This document shows positions 24,483 to 31,202 of a DNA stretch of 52,107 nucleotides, piece after piece. The stretch lies in NCBI GenBank assembly GCA_964627845.1, contig CAZVKL010000005.1, positions 1 through 52,107 of the forward strand. The letters run 5' to 3'. Source of the stretch: DUUI01 sp964627845. GTDB taxonomy: Bacteria > Bacillota_I > Bacilli_A > Erysipelotrichales > Erysipelotrichaceae. The notes under the pieces were generated by a model, which was not told where the DNA came from, did no database searches, and worked only from the letters and a program-made list of their open reading frames with translations. How positions within the stretch are numbered: position 1 is the stretch's first letter; every line of letters begins with the position of its first letter. Made by a program: the position numbers and the translations under genes.

Positions 24483-25061
24483 ATGAACGAAAGAGATAAT
24501 AAAGAAATTTTAGAGAATCCTTTAAATGAAGAACAAGCGTCTGTTGGAAAAAACACACCAGAAGTCGGTGAGGTGGATGTGTTTGAAATGAATCAGGCTG
24601 AAAAGAATGAGACACTGCAAGAATACCCTGTTAATGAAGCTTATAAAGGACCTGAACCAGAGTTAGTGGATGAAGATAAAGATCTTCAGAATACCAAAGA
24701 TGCGCCTAAACTTGATGAAGCGAATCGGATTGATGAGGGCGATGCTGATGGATTGAAAGCAAACAATCCAGAACAAGAAGATGTAGTTCCGCTTAAAGCT
24801 GAAGAAGAACTTCAAGATGTTGAGGAAGAGGAGGCATCAGTGGGCGAGAATACAGATGAAGTTGGTGAAGTGGATGTCTTTGAGATGAATCAAGCTGAAA
24901 AGACAGAAACCCTTCAAGAATATCCTGTGAATCAACCTTATGATGGACCCGAACCAGGATTAGTGGATGAGGATCGTGATCTTCATAACACCAAACATAG
25001 TGAGAAATTAGATGAAGCATCAGATGTGGATGCTGGTGATCATAAAGGTTTAGAAAACTAG
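24483..25061 (+). CDS. Acidic repeat protein of unknown function
   Basis: I do not recognise this 192-residue protein. It is strongly acidic, lacks Cys, and has no signal peptide or membrane helix, suggesting a soluble, largely disordered protein. Residues 19-91 and 118-190 are a direct duplication, about 75% identical (55 of 73 positions by my count), each carrying GEVDVFEMNQAEK, ETLQEYPVN, a Y-x-GPEP motif, LVDED and KLDEA. A short variable acidic linker joins them. An AGGAGG Shine-Dalgarno and a TATAAT upstream support expression. It lies upstream of an AI-2E family exporter gene with only 19 bases between, so they may be co-transcribed. Confidence 0.8.
   Translation: MNERDNKEILENPLNEEQASVGKNTPEVGEVDVFEMNQAEKNETLQEYPVNEAYKGPEPELVDEDKDLQNTKDAPKLDEANRIDEGDADGLKANNPEQEDVVPLKAEEELQDVEEEEASVGENTDEVGEVDVFEMNQAEKTETLQEYPVNQPYDGPEPGLVDEDRDLHNTKHSEKLDEASDVDAGDHKGLEN
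24537..25052 (+). repeat. Intragenic direct duplication (two 219-bp copies, 297 bp offset)
   Basis: Copy 1 covers 24537-24755 and copy 2 covers 24834-25052 in the same reading frame. The protein copies are about 75% identical with no gaps, while the DNA copies differ at many synonymous sites, so the duplication is old and has been kept by selection on the protein. Confidence 0.85.
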
Positions 25062-25080
25062 AAAGAATTAGTGCTTATTA

Positions 25081-26286
25081 ATGAAATTAGATAGACAAAC
25101 ACTAAAGTTTGTATTTCTATTGATTATTGGAATCATTGCGTTTAATTTTCTTTTGAATAATTTACGGGTGATTTCAGAATCATTAGGATTTATCTTTAAA
25201 CTTTTAGTTCCATTTATAATTGGATCGGCTATCGCATTTATTGTGAATGTGCCGATGAAAAAGATTGAAAAGATTTTAGAAGAAGAAACTAAATTTAAAC
25301 CGAGTAATCGTCGGATGATTGCGCTTTTAATTGCGTTGGTCATTGTGATAGGTTTAATTGTGTTTGTCTTGTTCTTAGTGGTACCGGCATTTATTAAAGC
25401 ATCTTTTGATGTCTTTAATGCGTTGCCTGGATTACTTCAAAATGTTTCTGAACAATTAACGGATTGGTTTAGTCGATCACCAGAACTTCAAGATCAAATC
25501 ATTAATATTGAAGAAACTTGGTCGGGCATGTTAAATGACTTTGTTGGTAATTTTACCGATTCAATGTCTGATGTGGTTAATCGTATCTTTATGTTATTGA
25601 CAACGACCATTAGTACAATCTTTAATTTAGTGGTTGGGTTTGTCTTTGCGATATATATCTTATTATCGAAGGAACGCTTAAAGAGACATTATCGAAAGAT
25701 TTTATTTGCGGCATTGCCGGTTGAAAAAGCAAATTATGTTTTAGATTTTGGGACATTGACCAATCATATCTTTACTCAGTTTTTAACGGGTCAGGTTGTG
25801 GAGGCCTTTATCAATGGTCTACTATTCTTTATTGGGGCAATCATTTTTAGGTTCCCATATGGAATCGTTATTTCAGTATTGATGGGCTTTACAGCATTGA
25901 TTCCTTATTTTGGTGCTTTTATTGGAAGTTTTATTGGTGCAGTCTTAATTGCGAGTCAATCAATTCCGATGGCATTCTTCTTTTTAATCTATTCGGTAAT
26001 TATTCAACAAATTGATGGAAATATTATTTACCCACGTGTGGTGGGTGATCAAATAGGGTTGCCTGCTATTTGGGTTTTATTTGCGGTAACAATAGGTGCC
26101 AGTTTATGGGGCTTAGTTGGTATGGTGGTGATGGTTCCATTTGTTTCGGTGTTCTATGCTTTAATTACGATGTGGATTAATCGAAGATTAGATGATAAGC
26201 GGATTAATATAGATCAGATGGAGGCTAGGAAGTTGGGTCGTCTTTTCCCTAAAAGAGATGGCTCACACGATGATCATACAATCTAG
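25081..26286 (+). CDS. AI-2E family transporter
   Basis: The 401-residue membrane protein has about eight hydrophobic segments in the AI-2E/UPF0118 pattern: an N-terminal pair of helices, an external amphipathic region (~100-160), and the conserved C-terminal stretch FRFPYGIVISVLMGFTALIPYFGAFIGSF, then QQIDGNIIYPRVVGDQIGLPAIWVLFAV. Members include exporters of autoinducer-2 and Na+/H+ antiporters, so substrate is open. It ends in a short charged cytoplasmic tail. No clear Shine-Dalgarno precedes the ATG, and it follows the acidic repeat protein by 19 bases. Confidence 0.88.
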   Translation: MKLDRQTLKFVFLLIIGIIAFNFLLNNLRVISESLGFIFKLLVPFIIGSAIAFIVNVPMKKIEKILEEETKFKPSNRRMIALLIALVIVIGLIVFVLFLVVPAFIKASFDVFNALPGLLQNVSEQLTDWFSRSPELQDQIINIEETWSGMLNDFVGNFTDSMSDVVNRIFMLLTTTISTIFNLVVGFVFAIYILLSKERLKRHYRKILFAALPVEKANYVLDFGTLTNHIFTQFLTGQVVEAFINGLLFFIGAIIFRFPYGIVISVLMGFTALIPYFGAFIGSFIGAVLIASQSIPMAFFFLIYSVIIQQIDGNIIYPRVVGDQIGLPAIWVLFAVTIGASLWGLVGMVVMVPFVSVFYALITMWINRRLDDKRINIDQMEARKLGRLFPKRDGSHDDHTI

Positions 26287-26327
26287 AAGATGACTAAAGT
26301 GTCATGTCTAATTGTGTGGTTGTCATG

Positions 26328-26333
26328 TATAAT
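26328..26333 (+). promoter_or_regulatory. -10 element upstream of lepB
   Basis: A perfect TATAAT preceded by TG lies 26 bases before the signal peptidase start codon. The -35 candidate TGTCTA is poor, so the upstream TG may compensate. Confidence 0.5.
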
Positions 26334-26359
26334 AATTATTAATCAAAGGGGGTAGTTCT

Positions 26360-26878
26360 ATGCGTCGTAAACCATTCATTTTTAGAACAGTGAAGAGTTT
26401 ACTTGCGGTTGCCCTCTTTTTACTTGTTACTATTCAATGGATCTTCATTCCAGTGAGAATTGTGGGTCATTCAATGCATCCGACTCTTGAAAACCATCAG
26501 GTTGGTTTGACCTTTATAATTGGGCAACAATTTGGGATTGAGCGTTTTGATGTGGTTACGGTTGAAATTAATGGGGAAGCCATTATTAAACGAGTAATTG
26601 GTTTGCCTAATGAAACGCTGGAGTATAAAGATAATAAACTCTATATTAATGATGAGGTGGTTGAGGAGCCTTTCTTAGATACTAAATATAAGGAAGATGT
26701 TGAAACTAGGACTGAATTACCTTTTACTTATCGTTTGAAAAAGGTACAATTAAAGCAAGATGAATATTATTTAATGGGAGATAATCGTCCTCGTTCACAG
26801 GACTCTCGTTTTTTTGGTCCGATAAAGGAAGAAGAAATAATGTCAAAAGGATTTATGCCTTTATATATGGATGATTAA
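26360..26878 (+). CDS. lepB: Signal peptidase I
   Basis: Type I signal peptidase cleaves signal peptides from exported proteins at the outer face of the membrane. The 172-residue protein has one N-terminal membrane helix (~11-32), the catalytic serine in GHSMHPT (Ser38), the general-base lysine in IIKRVIGLPNE (Lys77), and box E as MGDNRPRSQDSRFFGP. Length is typical for the short Gram-positive form. A GGGGG Shine-Dalgarno precedes it. It is followed after 17 bases by the alarmone synthetase. Confidence 0.96.
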   Translation: MRRKPFIFRTVKSLLAVALFLLVTIQWIFIPVRIVGHSMHPTLENHQVGLTFIIGQQFGIERFDVVTVEINGEAIIKRVIGLPNETLEYKDNKLYINDEVVEEPFLDTKYKEDVETRTELPFTYRLKKVQLKQDEYYLMGDNRPRSQDSRFFGPIKEEEIMSKGFMPLYMDD

Positions 26879-26895
26879 CTCTAGGAAGGGTTGAC

Positions 26896-27582
26896 ATGGA
26901 TAATAGCGAATTTAGATATGATATGTTGAAGAATATGGCTTTTAATGAAGATGATCCAATTATTTTGGCTCAGCTTCGTGGCTATAAAGAGTTTACGACT
27001 TTATATGAATCGGCTATTCGCGAAATAAGAACAAAGATTACTAATTTAGAAGAAGAATTTGCTTATAGGTTTGACCATAAGCCTATTCATCATGTTGAGA
27101 CAAGGCTAAAAGATTCGATGAGTATTGTGAAGAAGTTGACTCGTCGAAATATTGATGTCTCAATGGAGAATGCAATTAAGCATCTTGATGATATTGCGGG
27201 AATCCGAATTGTTTGTCCTTATGCTGATGATGTCTATTTAGTGACGGAATTACTGTTGGCTCAGGAGGGGATTCGCTTAATTCGTCAAAATGATTATATA
27301 AGGAAGCCCAAAGAGAATGGCTATCGTTCGGTTCATCTTGTTGTGGAAGTACCCATCTTCACAACGGTAGGGCGAAAGGATGTCCGGGTTGAAATCCAAT
27401 TGAGAACCATTGCGATGGATTTTTGGGCGTCCTTAGAACATGACATCCGCTATAAACGAATGGAGAATGAAAATCGTGAAGATTTGCTACTTCGTTTGAA
27501 GTTAGTGGCACAGAAGATCCACACCCTGGATAAAGAGATGATGCAAATTTTTCATGATTCTCGATTTATTGATGAAAACTAA
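26896..27582 (+). CDS. relQ: Small alarmone synthetase (RelQ/YjbM-type GTP pyrophosphokinase)
   Basis: The 228-residue protein contains only the RelA/SpoT synthetase domain: HHVETRLKDSMSIVKKL, HLDDIAGIRIVCPYADDVYLV, RKPKENGYRSVHLVVEVP and VEIQLRTIAMDFWASLEHDIRYK match the (p)ppGpp synthetase core, with the active-site ENGYRS and EIQLRT motifs. HD hydrolase and regulatory TGS/ACT domains are absent. It makes (p)ppGpp in response to stress, typically cell-wall stress for RelQ. AGGAAGG precedes the ATG, and a 22-bp palindrome follows it in front of opp. Confidence 0.93.
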   Translation: MDNSEFRYDMLKNMAFNEDDPIILAQLRGYKEFTTLYESAIREIRTKITNLEEEFAYRFDHKPIHHVETRLKDSMSIVKKLTRRNIDVSMENAIKHLDDIAGIRIVCPYADDVYLVTELLLAQEGIRLIRQNDYIRKPKENGYRSVHLVVEVPIFTTVGRKDVRVEIQLRTIAMDFWASLEHDIRYKRMENENREDLLLRLKLVAQKIHTLDKEMMQIFHDSRFIDEN

Positions 27583-27585
27583 CAA

Positions 27586-27623
27586 TTTATGAAAATATTT
27601 TCATAAAAAACTTTCTGAAAATA
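27586..27623. promoter_or_regulatory. 22-bp palindrome and CodY-like box upstream of oppA
   Basis: Positions 27586-27607 are a perfect 22-bp palindrome centred on GAAAATATTTTC. Immediately after it, AACTTTCTGAAAATA (27609-27623) matches the CodY consensus AATTTTCWGAAAATT at 13 of 15 positions, and the right half of the palindrome with its flank matches at 11 of 15. They end 13 bases before the oppA -35. CodY or another nutritional repressor acting here is an inference; opp operons are common CodY targets. Confidence 0.55.
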
Positions 27624-27635
27624 TTTCATTTTTAT

Positions 27636-27664
27636 TTGACATCTGAAAATCACATCTTTATAAT
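27636..27664 (+). promoter_or_regulatory. Consensus sigma-70 promoter of the opp operon
   Basis: TTGACA (27636-27641), a 17-base spacer and TATAAT (27659-27664) match the consensus exactly in both hexamers and spacing. This predicts a very strong promoter that would need repression, in line with the palindrome just upstream. Confidence 0.85.
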
Positions 27665-27708
27665 GGGTACATACAGAAAAACTGTATTTTCATACAAGGA
27701 GGACAGAT

Positions 27709-29961
27709 ATGAAATTACTTAAAACTCTGTTGGCGCTCTTGTTGGCATTATTCTTAGTGGTTGGTTGTACAACTCCAACTACTGAAGATACGCCTCCAGA
27801 AGATGACACAACAGAAACAGAACCAGGTGATACTGATCCTGAAGAACCAGATGAAACTGAAGACGAAGATGAAACTACTGGAGAACAAGCTCCAAGTGAT
27901 ACTTTAGTTGTTGGTACTGCTGGTGATCTTAATGGTCACTATTATGCTGGTGTAACAAACTCTTCTTACGATAAATGGGTTCGTGACCTACTTTGGGACT
28001 ATGGAACTTATCTATCAGATGAAGGTGGACAATTCGTTCTAAACGAAACTGCATTTGAAGAGCCTGAAATTACCGAAAATGAAGATGGGTCTAAGACTTA
28101 TACATTTACAGTTAAAGAAGGTATCAAATGGTCAGATGGCCAACCAATTACTGCGAAAGACTATGTATTTGGAATGCTATTTGATGCATCTCCTGAATGG
28201 TTTGCTGCTGGGGCATCACTTGCAAGTTCATCTTACAGTGACTTAGTGGGCCAAAGTGCTTATCAAAAAGGTGAAACTGATGTATTTGAAGGTATTGCTT
28301 TAGTTGATGAAGATTCATTCTCTGCAACTATTGCTGCTGACAAACTTCCTTACTTCTATGAGTTAGCAAGTGTATCTATTGGAGCTTCTCCAATGCACCG
28401 TTTCTCACCAAATCTTGATGTTGATGTAAACAAATTAGTTGTTGCTGAAGGTTATGAACTTTCAGAAGAAGATATCACGACTTATGTTGAAGCGCTTGAA
28501 GCTCAAATTGAAATTCTAGAAGCAACAAAAGCTGGGTATACTACTGAAATCGAAGATGCTGAAGCCGCTTTAGAAGAAGCGATTGCTGCTGCTGAAGAAG
28601 AAGGCGAAGAATATGATGCGACTGAAGATCAAGAAGCGATTGATGGTTTAAAAGCAGCACTTCCTGAAAAAGAAGCGGCTATTGATGCAGATGTTGCTCG
28701 TCTACGTGATGACATCGCTGTAGCACAAGAAGACAGTGCTGAACTAGATGCTGCTAAGACAATCCTTAGTGGTAACGCATTCGAAGTATTTGAAAACTTC
28801 GTTGAAAATCCAGATGTAACTTCTGGTGCTTACAAATTTGTCGTTTTTGAAAACCAATCTGCTACAGTTGAATTAAACCCAGAATATGCTGGTGACTTCC
28901 GCGGTAACAAACCTACTATCCAACGTGTTCAAGTTCGTAACGTAAACGAAGACTTAGATGTTGACTTAGTATTAAGTGGCGAAGTAGATATCGTTCCTGG
29001 TGTTATTGATGAAGAGAAAATCCAAAAAGCTGAAGCTTCTGATAATGCAATCTTAGTAAGTTACCCTCGTAATGGATACGGAGTACTTGCATTTAAGACA
29101 GCTAAAGAACCTGTTAACCACGTTGAAGTACGTCAAGCGGTTGCTTACCTAATGGATAGACAAGCAATTATCGATGGAACTTCTGGTGGATACGGTGTTG
29201 TTGGACAAGGTCACTATGGTCTTGCACAATGGATGTATACTATGAAGGGTGAAGAATTCCTTGATGCTGTTGATGAGCGTGGAACTGCTTATGCCCTTAA
29301 TGAAGATAGAGCAAATGAATTACTAGATCAAACTCCATATATTTATGAAGCAGATGGAACAACTCCATGGGATGCTGCTACAGCTGCTGAAAGAGCTGCT
29401 GCTGACGGCGAAAACTTCAACTACTGGAGACATGATGAAAATGGACGTGTATTAGAAATTAACCAAGGTGGAGCTTCTGCTGCAATCCTTAACGTTATTG
29501 CTGGTCAAATGCCTGCAACTGCACGTTTAGCTGGTATGAAATATACAACTCAATTAATTGACTTCAACATCTTATTAACTGAGTACTATAACTTAGGTGG
29601 AATTGCACCTGAAGACTTAACTTACCATGCATTCTCACTTGGTACTTCATTCACAGCTGTCTATGACCCTTACTATTCTTACCATAGTTCAATGGTAGGT
29701 ACTGGTAATAACAACACGGATACAGCTGATCCTGAAGCTGACCGTTTAGTTACTGAACTAAGACAAATTGAAGCTGAGGATCCAGATGCATATGCTGAGA
29801 AATGGTTAGAATGGCAATTATGGTATAACGAAAACTTACCTGATATTCCTCTATATTCTCAAGAATACTTCGATATCGCTAACTCGCGTGTACAAGGTCT
29901 AGAAACTACTCCTGTATGGGACTGGTCAATGGATATTGCTGACTTATCATTAAGTGAATAG
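27709..29961 (+). CDS. oppA: Oligopeptide-binding lipoprotein OppA with coiled-coil insertion
   Basis: This 750-residue solute-binding protein captures peptides outside the cell for the OppBCDF transporter. It has a lipoprotein signal with lipobox VVGC (Cys20), an acidic Thr/Asp/Glu/Pro linker (~21-62), then an SBP_bac_5 domain (FTVKEGIKWSDGQPITAKDYVFG). Residues ~250-355 form an Ala/Glu/Asp-rich coiled coil (YVEALEAQIEILEA, EAALEEAIAAAEEEGEE) that is absent from ordinary OppA; the binding domain resumes at VENPDVTSGAYKF. Family members are usually ~540-600 residues. Codons are biased to AAC, TTC and GCT types, suggesting high expression. An AGGAGG Shine-Dalgarno precedes it and a terminator follows. 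Confidence 0.92.
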   Translation: MKLLKTLLALLLALFLVVGCTTPTTEDTPPEDDTTETEPGDTDPEEPDETEDEDETTGEQAPSDTLVVGTAGDLNGHYYAGVTNSSYDKWVRDLLWDYGTYLSDEGGQFVLNETAFEEPEITENEDGSKTYTFTVKEGIKWSDGQPITAKDYVFGMLFDASPEWFAAGASLASSSYSDLVGQSAYQKGETDVFEGIALVDEDSFSATIAADKLPYFYELASVSIGASPMHRFSPNLDVDVNKLVVAEGYELSEEDITTYVEALEAQIEILEATKAGYTTEIEDAEAALEEAIAAAEEEGEEYDATEDQEAIDGLKAALPEKEAAIDADVARLRDDIAVAQEDSAELDAAKTILSGNAFEVFENFVENPDVTSGAYKFVVFENQSATVELNPEYAGDFRGNKPTIQRVQVRNVNEDLDVDLVLSGEVDIVPGVIDEEKIQKAEASDNAILVSYPRNGYGVLAFKTAKEPVNHVEVRQAVAYLMDRQAIIDGTSGGYGVVGQGHYGLAQWMYTMKGEEFLDAVDERGTAYALNEDRANELLDQTPYIYEADGTTPWDAATAAERAAADGENFNYWRHDENGRVLEINQGGASAAILNVIAGQMPATARLAGMKYTTQLIDFNILLTEYYNLGGIAPEDLTYHAFSLGTSFTAVYDPYYSYHSSMVGTGNNNTDTADPEADRLVTELRQIEAEDPDAYAEKWLEWQLWYNENLPDIPLYSQEYFDIANSRVQGLETTPVWDWSMDIADLSLSE

Positions 29962-29985
29962 AATCGTTGTAAATTAGATTTACTT

Positions 29986-30016
29986 AGGGAATAGGTTTAA
30001 CCCTATTCCCTTTGTT
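29986..30016 (+). terminator. Attenuating terminator between oppA and oppB
   Basis: AGGGAATAGG (29986-29995) pairs with CCTATTCCCT (30002-30011), followed by TTGTTTGTC. It probably ends most transcripts after oppA, keeping the binding protein in excess over the membrane components. Confidence 0.8.
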
Positions 30017-30092
30017 TGTCTTTTTAATGAAATTGCTCTTTAAATTTTGTCATAAATACTATAAAATAAAAGGAAGTTAAATTGAGATATAA

Positions 30093-30136
30093 CTCAAATG
30101 GTAAAATCGAAACTTTGTCCGATTTTACGATTTGAG
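30093..30136 (+). promoter_or_regulatory. Long RNA hairpin in the oppB leader
   Basis: Arms 30093-30109 and 30120-30136 pair over 17 positions with one G-G mismatch and a 10-base loop. No T-run follows, so it is not a standard terminator; it may stabilise the mRNA or regulate the downstream genes. Confidence 0.65.
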
Positions 30137-30150
30137 GGGTGTCTTAGTGA

Positions 30151-30193
30151 AAGGAGGGTAATGTAGTTAGTTTAACTACATTAATGTAAAATG
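30151..30193 (+). promoter_or_regulatory. Split ribosome-binding site of oppB with intervening hairpin
   Basis: A strong Shine-Dalgarno AAGGAGGG (30151-30158) lies 32 bases before the oppB ATG, too far for normal initiation. Between them is a perfect hairpin with 11-bp arms TAATGTAGTTA and TAACTACATTA (30159-30183, 3-base loop). If folded, it leaves a 7-base effective spacer (30184-30190), which is optimal. Confidence 0.7.
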
Positions 30194-31192
30194 CTTAAAT
30201 ACTTACTTAAAAGACTGATGGCATTAGTCCCGGTAGTCTTTATCATCTCCATTATCTTATTTGGGATGTTACATGCTATGCCAGGTGATCCAGTAATGCT
30301 TTTATTACCGATAGACCCTACTGGGGCGAGTACGGAGCGAGAAGCTGATTTCGAGCGTATCTATGCTGAGACTGCTGCTCGTTATGGTTATGACCAACCA
30401 ATTCCAGTTCAGTATGTACGTTGGGTTGGAAACACTTTATCTGGTAATCTAGGATACTCTACACAATACAGCCGAGAAGTAACAGAGGTTGTTGCTGGTC
30501 CGTTACGAAATAGCTTGGTTCTCAATATTGGATCGACAATATTGGCTTTTTTCATTTCCATCGTTGTGGGAATTAAATCAGCCGTTAGACAAGGAAAATT
30601 GTACGATCGATTCTGGCAAGTTATGTCCATGGTGGGTTACTCATTACCAACGTTCTTTATTGCGATGATTTTAATCTTCGTCTTTGGTCAAAAACTTCAA
30701 TGGTTACCATCTTCGAGTATGCCTCCTGGAAGCTTGTTTAGAGCTGATAATGGAACAATCGCATATTACCTTGAATGGATTCGAATTTTGATTTTACCAA
30801 CGGTTACTTTAACGATTGGTTCGTTTGCTTCAACTTCGCGTTATGTTCGTAATGCGATGATTGAATCATTGTCACAAGATTATATTCGTACTGCTCGTTC
30901 TAAAGGTGTCTCTGAGAGAAATGTTATTTACTCACATGCTTTTAGAAACGCGCTAATTCCTGTTGTTACTGTTGTAGCATGGGGGATTGCTGGTATGTTT
31001 GGTGGTTCGGCCATTACGGAGAGAATGTTCTCCTTTAATGGAATTGGTAACTACTTAATTACTGGGGTTATGAACCGTGACTTTTCGCTTGTTCTTGCGA
31101 TGAACATGTTTTATACCTTAATTGCGCTTAGTGCTAACGTGGCCATGGATATTGGTTATGCTTTAGTTGATCCGCGCATTAAGCTAGACTAG
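30191..31192 (+). CDS. oppB: Oligopeptide ABC transporter permease OppB
   Basis: The 333-residue permease has six membrane helices, an N-terminus MLKYLLKRLMALVPVVFIISI typical of OppB/DppB, HAMPGDP after helix 1, and the cytoplasmic EAA loop as DYIRTARSKGVSERNVIYSHAFRNALIPV. It pairs with OppC to form the translocation pore. No insertion is present and length is near normal, in contrast to OppA, OppC and OppF. Initiation seems to depend on the hairpin-spanning Shine-Dalgarno. It is followed after 10 bases by oppC. Confidence 0.95.
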   Translation: MLKYLLKRLMALVPVVFIISIILFGMLHAMPGDPVMLLLPIDPTGASTEREADFERIYAETAARYGYDQPIPVQYVRWVGNTLSGNLGYSTQYSREVTEVVAGPLRNSLVLNIGSTILAFFISIVVGIKSAVRQGKLYDRFWQVMSMVGYSLPTFFIAMILIFVFGQKLQWLPSSSMPPGSLFRADNGTIAYYLEWIRILILPTVTLTIGSFASTSRYVRNAMIESLSQDYIRTARSKGVSERNVIYSHAFRNALIPVVTVVAWGIAGMFGGSAITERMFSFNGIGNYLITGVMNRDFSLVLAMNMFYTLIALSANVAMDIGYALVDPRIKLD

Positions 31193-31202
31193 GAGGCGTA
31201 TG

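Noticed and set aside
24537..25052. CRISPR or tandem satellite repeat
   Set aside because: Only two long, diverged, in-frame copies exist; this is a protein-coding duplication.
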